Assembly (NCBI GenBank): GCA_001871195.1
Contig: MNXA01000053.1
Location: 1 to 64,000 of the forward strand
Direction of reading: 5' to 3'
Source of the DNA: Zetaproteobacteria bacterium CG1_02_55_237
GTDB taxonomy: Bacteria > Pseudomonadota > Zetaproteobacteria > Mariprofundales > Mariprofundaceae
Length of the DNA: 64,000 nt
A program made the position numbers and the translations under genes. Shown piece after piece: positions 18,910 to 27,298 of this stretch (position 1 is its first letter; every line of letters begins with the position of its first letter). The notes beneath the pieces were generated by a model. That model ran no database searches, was not told where the DNA came from, and saw only the letters and a program-made list of their open reading frames with translations.

Positions 18910-19725
18910 CTATTCGCAACTTGCACAGCTGTTGCGCTTCATCAATGGCTCGCTGATGCGGGTAAAGACCAGACCGGCAGCTATCGCCCCGGAGATGGGG
19001 CCGAGCACGTACACTGCCAGCACGTCGGCTGAGGGAAAAGCCGCTTCGCCCCAACCGGCCAGTATCGAGAACAGGCGGGGTGACAGGTCGCGGGCCGGAT
19101 TGAGTCCTGCCTGTGTCAGCGGGGCCAGCACGGCGATGATGATGGCCACCGTAGCGCCGATAAATAGCGGCGCAAGTTCGTTTCCGGGGCGGCCGATATT
19201 ACATCCCTCGGTGAGATTGAAAATCATGAAAACCAGCGCAAAGGTGCCCACAGCCTCGGCCATAAAGGCGGTGCTCGCACTGACCACGGCGAGATCACCG
19301 CCCGCAGGGTTGGGGAAGAATTCGCCGAACATCATGGCTGTGCGCACCGATTCGGGCGAGCCGCGCACGATGCCGTGTATTGCTTCGAAGTGGTCGATAG
19401 AGTCGGCAAACAGGACGTAAAGCAGAGCGGCGGCCAGAAAAGCGCCGGCAAACTGGCCTGCGAGGTAGGCGGGGAGTTTTGCCGCCCGCATGCGCTCGGT
19501 GAGCACCATGGCCAGCGACACAGCCGGATTCAGGTGCGCGCAGGAAAGGTGGCGGGTGGCATAGATAGCCAGACTTACGCTCACGCCCCAGATCATAGCG
19601 ATCTGCCACAGGCCCGAATGGGAGGAAAACAGGACGCTGGCGGCAACGGCGCCACAGCCGAAGAACACGAGCATGGCCGTGCCGAGCATTTCGCCGGTAA
19701 AATCACTGGTCGCTTCTGAGTTCAT
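18910..19725 (-). CDS. aqpS: Aquaporin (MIP family), AqpS-like
   Basis: Predicted 271-residue channel with six transmembrane segments and two NPA boxes (AHLNPAVS and AGLNPARD). MIP channels beside ars genes, such as AqpS of rhizobia, let arsenite or methylarsenite pass the inner membrane. The C-terminus ends in a cysteine pair (SCASCE), which is uncommon for this family. A 28-base gap to arsM points to an aqpS-arsM operon. The gene name rests on context rather than on a diagnostic residue. Confidence 0.85.
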   Translation of the reverse strand: MNSEATSDFTGEMLGTAMLVFFGCGAVAASVLFSSHSGLWQIAMIWGVSVSLAIYATRHLSCAHLNPAVSLAMVLTERMRAAKLPAYLAGQFAGAFLAAALLYVLFADSIDHFEAIHGIVRGSPESVRTAMMFGEFFPNPAGGDLAVVSASTAFMAEAVGTFALVFMIFNLTEGCNIGRPGNELAPLFIGATVAIIIAVLAPLTQAGLNPARDLSPRLFSILAGWGEAAFPSADVLAVYVLGPISGAIAAGLVFTRISEPLMKRNSCASCE

Positions 19726-19803
19726 AGGCCTTCCTCTGACGATAATACATCAGTAGTCCGTACCCGTGGTGAATCCTTACAAGAGAAAAAACAGGGGAAT
19801 GAA

Positions 19804-20064
19804 TCAGCTGTCCGATTGGGCCAGGTCTTTCAGGGCAAGCTGAATCCGCTGCCGGTCTTTTGCGGACAGACACGGTGCCTGCTCATCGGCGCGCTTGCGC
19901 ATGCCGGCAAGCAGGCGATCGAGCACCTTGAGACTGGACGCATAGTTGCTGCACGGGTTGCACATCCACAGGTGCAGGCGAACACGCAGACGCTCGAATA
20001 GCGTCAGCTTGCGTTCATACCCATCGGAAAACAGACGGCTGGTTTCCCTGCAGAAATGCTTCAT
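19804..20064 (-). CDS. Zinc-finger anti-sigma factor (zf-HC2)
   Basis: Predicted 86 residues. The HC2 zinc-finger arrangement is seen as an early Cys (KHFCRE), then HLWMCNPC (H-x3-C-x2-C). No transmembrane segment is present, so it is probably a soluble, zinc-binding anti-sigma of the ZAS type. The start overlaps the sigma-factor stop by four bases, the usual arrangement for a sigma/anti-sigma pair. Confidence 0.82.
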   Translation of the reverse strand: MKHFCRETSRLFSDGYERKLTLFERLRVRLHLWMCNPCSNYASSLKVLDRLLAGMRKRADEQAPCLSAKDRQRIQLALKDLAQSDS

Positions 20065-20639
20065 GACGCCTTAGAACCTCCAAACCAGTGCATATCAAGG
20101 CACGAACGCAGTGCCATCCGCGCCCGGTGCATCATCACGTGCAGATTGGTCGGCGTGATGTCCATTTCATTACACACCGTGTCGCTGTCCTCGCCGGCCA
20201 GTTCACGCATGGAAAATGCACTGCGCTGCTTTTCCGGAAGCTTGCCGATACAGTCGAACAACACCTCGCGGAACTGGCTGTTTTCACTCAGCTCCTCGGG
20301 GTTGTCAGCCCAGGCGCGCGGCGCTTCCTGCCAACTGCCGTCGGCATTGAACCAGTGCGAGGTCGGGTCGGATTCGGCACTCTCATGCAGATTACGCTTG
20401 CGAATTTCCTTGCGGATGTGGTCGATGATCTTGTGTTTCATGATGCCGACCAGCCAGGTGCGTACCGATGAGTCGCCTTTAAAATTAGCCTTCCAGGCTG
20501 CAATCAGGGTTTCCTGCACCATATCGCGCGCTGTTTCCACGTCCGACAGGCGCGAGTAGGCATAGCGATACAGGTAGTCGCCGTGCTCTTTGAGCCACCC
20601 CTCGACATCCTGACCGCCTGTTTTTTCCCTCTCTTCCAT
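20061..20639 (-). CDS. ECF-type RNA polymerase sigma factor
   Basis: Predicted 192 residues. Region 2 (YLYRYAYSRLSDVETARDMV, near residues 22-41) and region 4 (LPEKQRSAFSMRELAGED, near 132) are clear, with a longer than usual linker between them. ATG 20639 is the likely start; the open frame begins at 20711. Divergent from the thiolase gene and next to the anti-sigma. Targets are not evident; the aquaporin gene lies 78 bases beyond the anti-sigma on the same strand and could be read through from this unit. Confidence 0.85.
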   Translation of the reverse strand: MEEREKTGGQDVEGWLKEHGDYLYRYAYSRLSDVETARDMVQETLIAAWKANFKGDSSVRTWLVGIMKHKIIDHIRKEIRKRNLHESAESDPTSHWFNADGSWQEAPRAWADNPEELSENSQFREVLFDCIGKLPEKQRSAFSMRELAGEDSDTVCNEMDITPTNLHVMMHRARMALRSCLDMHWFGGSKAS

Positions 20640-20803
20640 GTACGCATGCTGCCATGTGTTGTGATGCGGGCAATGAGTTTCCAACCACCTGCATTGAGCA
20701 CGGAAATTCAAGTTGTCATAAGGTTTTTGTTTGATCCCGAGATGCCGTGAATCTTGCTAATCGTACTGTTTTAAGCTATTGCTAAACAAAGGAGTAAGAA
20801 CCG

Positions 20804-22105
20804 ATGCAGAGGGAAATTGTGGTGGTTTCGGGTTGGCGCAGCCCTTTGGGTAAGGCTGGTGGTTTGTTTGCCGGAATGACAGCGGTGGATTTGGGGGTTG
20901 CCGTGCTGCGCGAAACATTGGCCCGCTCAGTGGTCAATGCTGGACAGATCGATACGGTGATTATCGGCAATGTGATTCAGCCAACGGATGCAGCCAATAT
21001 CGCGAGGGTGATTGCGCTTCTGGGTGGTGTACCGCAGCACGTGCCGGCGCATACCGTACACCGCAACTGTGCCTCCGGTATGCAGGCCATTACCGATGCT
21101 GCCGAGAAGATTCTATCCGGGCGCGCCGAGGTGGTGCTGGCTGGCGGGGTGGAATCGATGACGCATGCACCGCTGCTCTTCCATGACCGCTTTCGTGAAG
21201 CATTGGCCGGTCTGCAAAAGGCACGCGATGTATCGTCGAAAGCAAAAGCGCTTCTTGCTGTGGCCAATGCCCCATGGAAGCCGCGCATCGCTCTGCTTGA
21301 GGGTCTGAGCGATCCAACGGTGAAACTGAATATGGGGCAGACAGCAGAGGTGCTGGCGCGTGAATTTTCTCTATCGCGAGAGGAGCAGGATGCCTATTCA
21401 CTGCAAAGCCATCAGCGTGCTGATGCTGCATGGAATAGGGGAGATTTCGACGATGAAGTGCTTCACCTGTTTCCACCGCCGGGATTTTCAGCTGTGCATC
21501 GCGATGAGGGTATCCGTGCCGGGCAGAGTATGGTCGCGCTGGGTAACCTGAAGCCTGTCTTCGAACGACCGTTGGGAACGGTTACAGCTGGCAACAGTTC
21601 GCAGATCACCGATGGGGCTGCGATGCTGATTCTGACCCATCGCGAGAAGGCCGAGGCCGAAGGCTGGCCTATCTTGGGTTATATCCACGACTGGGCCTAC
21701 TCCGGTTGCGATCCTGCGCGTATGGGGCTGGGGCCGGTGTTCTGTTCACACAAATTGCTCAAGGCCAAGGGCCTTGAAATGCATCAAATGGAGCGAGTGG
21801 AAATCAATGAAGCCTTTGCAGCTCAGGTGTTGAGTTGTCTGAAGGCCATGGATTCAAAGGACTTTGCAGCCCGTCATTTTGGTGAGAAAAAGCCGATGGG
21901 TGCGCCCGATATGGAAAGACTGAATGTGCAAGGCGGGGCGATTGCTTTGGGACACCCGGTAGGCATGAGCGGCGCGCGCCTAATTCTGACTCTGTTTAAT
22001 CAGCTTAAGCACGACAGTGGTGGAGGTCTTGGTCTTGCCACGCTGTGCGTCGGCGGTGGTCAGGGTGGGGCCACGCTTGTCGGGAGCCAGCCATGGAAAC
22101 AGTAA
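20804..22105 (+). CDS. fadI: Acetyl-CoA C-acyltransferase (thiolase)
   Basis: Predicted 433 residues, the length of FadI-type thiolases. Catalytic Cys in HRNCASGMQAI (near residue 90), the VEINEAFAAQVL motif, and GGAIALGHPVGMSGARL with the catalytic His, plus CVGGGQGGA near the end. It performs the thiolytic step of beta-oxidation, or the reverse condensation. AAAGGAG lies ahead of the ATG. First gene of a three-gene operon; the next gene starts inside its 3' end. Confidence 0.88.
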   Translation: MQREIVVVSGWRSPLGKAGGLFAGMTAVDLGVAVLRETLARSVVNAGQIDTVIIGNVIQPTDAANIARVIALLGGVPQHVPAHTVHRNCASGMQAITDAAEKILSGRAEVVLAGGVESMTHAPLLFHDRFREALAGLQKARDVSSKAKALLAVANAPWKPRIALLEGLSDPTVKLNMGQTAEVLAREFSLSREEQDAYSLQSHQRADAAWNRGDFDDEVLHLFPPPGFSAVHRDEGIRAGQSMVALGNLKPVFERPLGTVTAGNSSQITDGAAMLILTHREKAEAEGWPILGYIHDWAYSGCDPARMGLGPVFCSHKLLKAKGLEMHQMERVEINEAFAAQVLSCLKAMDSKDFAARHFGEKKPMGAPDMERLNVQGGAIALGHPVGMSGARLILTLFNQLKHDSGGGLGLATLCVGGGQGGATLVGSQPWKQ

Positions 22106-24189
22106 AACTGCTCAGGGAAGATTCGCTGATGCGCCTTCGAGTGGAGCGCGCTGACCGACCCGTTAATGTGCTGGACGAAGTTTGTCTTGGTGAACTTGAG
22201 AGGCAACTGGATGTTATTGAGGAGACACCCCCGCAGTTGCTGGTAATTGAAAGCGGTATGCCGGGCTGTTTTATCGCCGGTGCCGATGTGGATGTAATCG
22301 CTGCAGTCAGTGATGCAGGCGAGGCAACCCGTTTGGCCGAGCGAGGTCAGTCTTTGATGCGGCGCATCGAGGATTTACCTTGTCCTTCCATTGCCGTGGT
22401 GGCCGGTTCCTGCATGGGCGGTGGACTGGAACTGGCGTTGGCCTGTGATTATATCCTGGGCGTGCAAAGTGCCAAAACCTTGATGGCCCTGCCGGAGATC
22501 AAGATCGGCATCCATCCGGGATTCGGTGGTTGTGTGCGCCTGCCGCGCAAGATCGGCTGGCTTAAGGCCTGTGACATGATTTTAAGTGGACGCAGTATCA
22601 ATGCAGAGCAGGCCAAGCGTATGCATCTCGTCGATCTTGTCTGTTATCGGGAGAAAATTGAGGACGGCATCCTTTATCTGGCCAGGCGTGGCAAGCGGAG
22701 ATTTTCCGGTATGCAGCCCTGGTGGATGCGCTTGTGGCCTGCGCGAGCCATCTTCTTTGCGGTGATGCGCAACAAAGCGCTGCAAAGGCTGAAACATCTT
22801 GATGTTGAAGAGGCATATCCGGCTGTTCCGGCAACCATTCGCGTGTTGAGCAAAGTAGCTGGTCTTGCCGAGGGACAGGCCTATGCCATGGAGGCTGCAT
22901 CACTGGGTCGACTGGCTGTTACACCGACCTGTGCCAATCTGATTCGCGTATTTCATCTTGGTCAGGCCCTGCAAAAGCAGGAGGCGGTCAAAAAGGGCAG
23001 GGAACGTGCGGGCCAGATTGACTGCGGAGCCGTATTCGGTGCCGGCGTGATGGGCAGCGGTATTGCCTGGGTCGCCGCCAAGGGAGTGCAAGTAGATCTG
23101 CACGATGTCAGCGATAAGGCTCTGGCTCGCGGTCTGACATTACTTGCTTCGCTAGCAGGGCGGGATGCCGGTCGCATGGCCCATATCCGGCCTGCACTGG
23201 ATAAGAGCGGACTGGAGCATTGCCAGATGGTGATTGAGGCCGTGCTTGAGGAAATGGAGGTTAAGAACAGTCTGTGGCAGGAGGTGAGCGGACGGGTATC
23301 GCGCGACACCTTGTTACTCAGCAATACTTCCTCCCTGTCGATCACGGAAATGCAGCGGGCGGTTAAATACCCGGGCCGTATGGCCGGCATGCATTTCTTT
23401 AATCCTGCGCCGAAGATGCCATTGGTTGAAGTGATCGCCGGTGAAAAAACCACACAGAAGACCCTGCAAACGGTGGCAGCACTCGCAGCCTCCTGGGGTA
23501 AATATCCCGTTCTGGTGGCGGACCGCCCCGGCTTTCTCGTCAATCGCTGTCTAATGCCCTATATGGCAGCTGCCTTCGCGCTATTGCGTCCGCAACAGGG
23601 GGGCGGGCAGTCGGTAGAACATGTGGACGGTGCACTCAAACAATTCGGTATGCCGATGGGGGCATTTGAGCTGGCTGATCGAGTCGGTCTGGATATCTGT
23701 CGCCATGTCGCTGAGCACCTGTCGGCTGAATTCGGTTCTCAGCAGGCTCTTCCGGATTGGTTTGCCGCCATGGTGGGGGATGGACTTCTCGGTGAGAAAT
23801 CGGGAAGTGGGTTTTTCCTGTGGAAGGATGGAAAGCAGGGAGGCCTGAACCAGGCTCTCTCGAGTTATATCCCGACAGCCATGCGTGCGGAGAAGGAAGG
23901 CGATGCTTCGATATCTGATGCGCTTCCGCCAATGGCGGCTATGGACGTGGTCGATGCATGTTTGTTGCCGATGCTGGTCGAGGCGCTGGCCTGCCTGCAG
24001 GAGGAAATCGTACAAAGTGCCGAGCATCTGGATGCTGCCATGGTGTTTGGCATCGGGTTCCCTCCGTTTCGCGGAGGCTTGCTGCATCACTATTCAGGAC
24101 AGGATGCGGCGTGGTTACAAGGTCGCCTAAAGCAATTTGAGCTGTCGCAACCGGCCAATCTTGATGTGTTGAAGGGTGAGGGGGCATGA
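22093..24189 (+). CDS. fadJ: Bifunctional enoyl-CoA hydratase/3-hydroxyacyl-CoA dehydrogenase
   Basis: Predicted 698 residues. The N-terminal crotonase domain has the oxyanion-hole GSCMGGGLELALACDY and PEIKIGIHPGFGG. The NAD-binding Rossmann motif GAVFGAGVMGSGIAWVAA lies near residue 312, and the dehydrogenase domain has HFFNPAPKMPLVEVI. This is the FadB/FadJ multifunctional subunit. ATG 22093 has GGGAG upstream and overlaps the thiolase end by 13 bases; its own stop overlaps the next start. Confidence 0.92.
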   Translation: METVKLLREDSLMRLRVERADRPVNVLDEVCLGELERQLDVIEETPPQLLVIESGMPGCFIAGADVDVIAAVSDAGEATRLAERGQSLMRRIEDLPCPSIAVVAGSCMGGGLELALACDYILGVQSAKTLMALPEIKIGIHPGFGGCVRLPRKIGWLKACDMILSGRSINAEQAKRMHLVDLVCYREKIEDGILYLARRGKRRFSGMQPWWMRLWPARAIFFAVMRNKALQRLKHLDVEEAYPAVPATIRVLSKVAGLAEGQAYAMEAASLGRLAVTPTCANLIRVFHLGQALQKQEAVKKGRERAGQIDCGAVFGAGVMGSGIAWVAAKGVQVDLHDVSDKALARGLTLLASLAGRDAGRMAHIRPALDKSGLEHCQMVIEAVLEEMEVKNSLWQEVSGRVSRDTLLLSNTSSLSITEMQRAVKYPGRMAGMHFFNPAPKMPLVEVIAGEKTTQKTLQTVAALAASWGKYPVLVADRPGFLVNRCLMPYMAAAFALLRPQQGGGQSVEHVDGALKQFGMPMGAFELADRVGLDICRHVAEHLSAEFGSQQALPDWFAAMVGDGLLGEKSGSGFFLWKDGKQGGLNQALSSYIPTAMRAEKEGDASISDALPPMAAMDVVDACLLPMLVEALACLQEEIVQSAEHLDAAMVFGIGFPPFRGGLLHHYSGQDAAWLQGRLKQFELSQPANLDVLKGEGA

Positions 24190-25958
24190 GCGATTGCACC
24201 GGGCGTACAAGGGCTCTGCAAGCGACCTGCCTTCCCGAACTGCTGTTGGATGGGCCACCGGAATGGAATGCACAGCCCATGCTCGGATGGCGAGGGGCAC
24301 AGGGTTGGCAATGGCTTAGTCGCAGCGAGGTGCGGCAAAGGGTATTGCGACTTGCTAGTTGGATGCATTCGCTTGGCATCCGGCATGGCGATCGGGTGGG
24401 GCTGCTGGGGCATAACAGTTCCGAATGGTGCATCGCTGATTTTGCCATTCTGAAGGTTGGCGCGGTGACGGTTCCTGCTTATTTTACCGATCCACCGGAA
24501 GCCGTGCGCTATGTCTTTGAGGATGCCGGATGCAAAATGGTGTTTGTTGAGCCTGGTGAGCAGCAGGCCAAGTTGGATGCATCAATGGTGCCGGTATTTG
24601 CTTTGCGGGGTGATGCAGGCATTACGCTGGAAACAATCAGCGCAGATGCTATCTATGATGCGCCAATCGATTTTTCACCTGTAGGCAGGGATGATCTTGC
24701 CACACTGATTTATACTTCCGGCACAACGGATGATCCCAAGGGCGTGATGCTGACGCATGGCAATTTGCTTGCCGATGTGGCGGCAGGGCTGGGTGGCGTT
24801 CCAGTGTTCGATAGCGACACATTTCTTTCCTTTCTGCCTGTATCGCATGCCTTTGAACGTACTGTCGGGCATTTTCTGCCCATTGCATGTGGTGCGCGCA
24901 TTGCCTATGCCGAGGATGTCACCACATTGCTGCGCGATATTCCCGAAGTGCGGCCGACCGTGATGATTTCGGTACCCCGTTTGTACGAAAAGATTTACGC
25001 CGGTGTGCAGGACAAGCTGATGCATGCGCCGGCCATCAAACAGAAATTGTTTTCCCGGGCACAGGCGCTTGGGATCAAACGTTTTGAGTTGCGTCGTGAA
25101 GGTGGTGATCTACATGGCCTTGAGGCCCTCTCCTTTAGGGTACTAGATCATCTGGTGCATGCCAAATTGCGTGAAAAGATGGGTGGTAAACTTCGCCTCT
25201 TTGTTTCCGGCGGAGCCGCCCTGCATCCGGATATTGCCCGTTTCCTGCTGGCGGCCGGACTAACCGTATGTCCCGGTTACGGTCTTTCCGAGACCTCGCC
25301 GGTGCTGACAGTAAATCTCGAGCGGCGAATCAAACCGGAAACGGTTGGTCCGGCACTTCCCGGTGTGGAATTGCGATTGGCAGAGGACGGGGAATTGCTG
25401 GCTCGTGGCGACATGGTCATGCAGGGCTACTGGCATAAGCCGGATGAAACGGCCGAGGTGTTGGATGACGACGGCTGGTTGCATACGGGCGACATTGCTG
25501 AGATCGACGATGAAGGCTATGTACGCATTGTCGATCGCAAGAAGGAACTGCTGGTCTTGTCCAACGGGGAGAAGGTGCCGCCGGCGCGGGTGGAAAAGCG
25601 GCTGGCCATTGATCCGGCCATTCTGCTGGCCATGGTCGTTGGCGATCAGCGGTCGTATCTGACGGCGCTTGTGGTAGCTGATGAGGGGCAGCTTGGGAGC
25701 CACTGGCAAAAGGAAGAGGGGCGTGCACTGCCCTCTGATTGGAGGCGCAGTGAAGAGGTGAAAAGTTGGCTTCTGTCTCGTATGCAGGCTGCCTGCCATG
25801 ATTTACCAAGCTTTATGCAGGTGCGTTTCTTTGTGTTTGTCGACGACGAATGGACGCAGGCTTCCGGTATGCTGACTCCGACCCTCAAATTTAAACGACG
25901 CAACATCATGCAGCGCTATCAGAGCGAAATTGATGCGATGTATGTTGAGGAGGAGTGA
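24186..25958 (+). CDS. fadD: Long-chain acyl-CoA synthetase (AMP-binding)
   Basis: Predicted 590 residues. The AMP-binding P-loop TLIYTSGTTDDPKGVML lies near residue 172, followed by GYGLSETSPVL, TGDIAEID and the DRKKELLVLSNGEKV hinge. The layout fits the FadD15/ACSBG-type synthetases that activate free fatty acids. The ATGA overlap with fadJ completes a coupled fatty-acid operon, but no acyl-CoA dehydrogenase is present in the window. The exact chain-length class cannot be read from sequence. Confidence 0.88.
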   Translation: MSDCTGRTRALQATCLPELLLDGPPEWNAQPMLGWRGAQGWQWLSRSEVRQRVLRLASWMHSLGIRHGDRVGLLGHNSSEWCIADFAILKVGAVTVPAYFTDPPEAVRYVFEDAGCKMVFVEPGEQQAKLDASMVPVFALRGDAGITLETISADAIYDAPIDFSPVGRDDLATLIYTSGTTDDPKGVMLTHGNLLADVAAGLGGVPVFDSDTFLSFLPVSHAFERTVGHFLPIACGARIAYAEDVTTLLRDIPEVRPTVMISVPRLYEKIYAGVQDKLMHAPAIKQKLFSRAQALGIKRFELRREGGDLHGLEALSFRVLDHLVHAKLREKMGGKLRLFVSGGAALHPDIARFLLAAGLTVCPGYGLSETSPVLTVNLERRIKPETVGPALPGVELRLAEDGELLARGDMVMQGYWHKPDETAEVLDDDGWLHTGDIAEIDDEGYVRIVDRKKELLVLSNGEKVPPARVEKRLAIDPAILLAMVVGDQRSYLTALVVADEGQLGSHWQKEEGRALPSDWRRSEEVKSWLLSRMQAACHDLPSFMQVRFFVFVDDEWTQASGMLTPTLKFKRRNIMQRYQSEIDAMYVEEE

Positions 25959-25996
25959 TACTCCGGAATTCGGCCAGGCTGTTTTATAACAGCGGG

Positions 25997-26485
25997 TTAG
26001 TGTCGGTCCACAATGCGCTGAATCAGCGAGGATGAAGAATAACCGCCGATAAACGGCATCACGACTACTTCGCCGCCATGGGCGCATACTTCTTTGGCGC
26101 CGACTATATTCTCCGGAGTGTAATCACCCCCCTTGACCAGAACATCCGGCAACAGTGCGGAGATCAGCTTGATGGGTGTTTCCTCCGCAAAAGGAACAAC
26201 CAGATCAACACAGGCCAGCGCTGCCAGCATAGTGGCCCGATCCTGTATGGGATTGATGGGGCGCAGAGGTCCTTTAAGGGTGCGAACCGATTCATCGTCA
26301 TTGAGGCCGATAATCAGGACATCGCCCAGAGCACGGGCCCGCTTCAGGTAATCAATATGCCCCGGATGCAGCAGGTCAAAGCAGCCATTGGTGAATACAA
26401 TCCGCTGACCTGAATTGCGCCAGCCTGTTACGATATCAAGCGCTTCGGCCAGCGATACGAATGATGAGGGCAAAAGGGAGCTCAA
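25997..26485 (-). CDS. rfaE2: D-glycero-beta-D-manno-heptose 1-phosphate adenylyltransferase
   Basis: Predicted 162 residues, equal to the second (nucleotidyltransferase) domain of HldE. The cytidylyltransferase-type motif FTNGCFDLLHPGHIDYL is near residue 32, and KGGDYTPENIVGA and GGYSSSSLI follow. It makes ADP-heptose from heptose 1-phosphate. The kinase domain is not fused here and is not in the window. It is convergent with fadD and lies downstream of the DolP-like gene. Confidence 0.9.
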   Translation of the reverse strand: MSSLLPSSFVSLAEALDIVTGWRNSGQRIVFTNGCFDLLHPGHIDYLKRARALGDVLIIGLNDDESVRTLKGPLRPINPIQDRATMLAALACVDLVVPFAEETPIKLISALLPDVLVKGGDYTPENIVGAKEVCAHGGEVVVMPFIGGYSSSSLIQRIVDRH

Positions 26486-26531
26486 GTTTATTCTGCAAGG
26501 GATGGCAGAACATGCCGTTTACTGAACTGTC

Positions 26532-27143
26532 TCACTGCTCTCCCTTGACGTGCAGAAGATTGACGATACTGGTCACACCCTCGACCTCCCCGGTAAGTGT
26601 GGCGGCACGCAGTCGATGTGAGGCGGTAGCCACAACTCCCTGCAGATACACCTTCCCTGCAACAGTTTCGACATGCACCGTGAAGCCGGAGATATCAGCA
26701 TCGTTGAACAGCTTTCTTTTGACGTTGGTCGTTATCAGTGTATCGGAAAGCAGGGCGCGTGTCGGGGGCTTGCCAATGATGATATCCGACCGCACCGAGA
26801 GCACGCCGCGAATATGCTTGCAGATATAGATGGCACGGTCGATTTGTTCCTGCTTTGGCAGATAACCGGTTAGGACGACTTTGCCGCGAATCACTTCGGC
26901 GCTGATCCAGCGGGAAGGAAGATCTTCCTCTGCAATCAGACGTACATCGATCATTGAGGATATGGTGGCATCATCAAGATGTTGTCCCAGTGAGCGTTGG
27001 TCCATGGCGGAGCTACCCGCTGCGGCGGCTCCACCGCCAACGACGGCTGCTGCAAGGCAGCCGGAACAGCTGATCGATATGAGCAGCATGCCGAACGTGC
27101 GCAGGATAGTCTGGAAATTCAAATGTGTGAGCGAGTTAAGCAT
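26532..27143 (-). CDS. dolP: BON-domain outer-membrane lipoprotein, DolP (YraP)-like
   Basis: Predicted 203-residue lipoprotein. The signal peptide ends in the lipobox ISCSGC. A Gly/Ala-rich linker and two BON domains follow (about residues 60-125 and 130-200; repeated VRGKVVLTGYL- and VAGKVYLQGVV-like strands). DolP supports outer-membrane integrity and BAM activity in E. coli. An alternative start at ATG 27167 would overlap the upstream stop as TAATG and lengthen the signal peptide by eight residues. The position downstream of a DiaA/GmhA-type gene matches E. coli. Confidence 0.82.
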   Translation of the reverse strand: MLNSLTHLNFQTILRTFGMLLISISCSGCLAAAVVGGGAAAAGSSAMDQRSLGQHLDDATISSMIDVRLIAEEDLPSRWISAEVIRGKVVLTGYLPKQEQIDRAIYICKHIRGVLSVRSDIIIGKPPTRALLSDTLITTNVKRKLFNDADISGFTVHVETVAGKVYLQGVVATASHRLRAATLTGEVEGVTSIVNLLHVKGEQ

Positions 27144-27166
27144 GGTGGACGTGCCCGAATACCGCA

Positions 27167-27298
27167 TTATATACCACTTGAGAGATAGGCCAGAACGGCA
27201 AGAATGAAAGCCAGAATAAGCCAGCGAAAAATGGGTTTTCTATCATCTCTCTGATTCCAGGTGTTTTCCTCGAATTCATTTTGCTTGTTTTCAGCCAA
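27167..27298 (-). CDS. Small single-pass membrane protein (43 residues)
   Basis: A short frame between the DHS-like gene and the BON gene. With a TTG start at 27298, preceded by GGGAG, it encodes a charged N-terminus (about 25 residues) and one transmembrane helix (WLILAFILAVLAYL). The start overlaps the preceding gene's end by eight bases, and its TAA overlaps the alternative ATG of the DolP-like gene. ATG 27316 is another start. I do not recognise it. Confidence 0.5.
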   Translation of the reverse strand: MAENKQNEFEENTWNQRDDRKPIFRWLILAFILAVLAYLSSGI

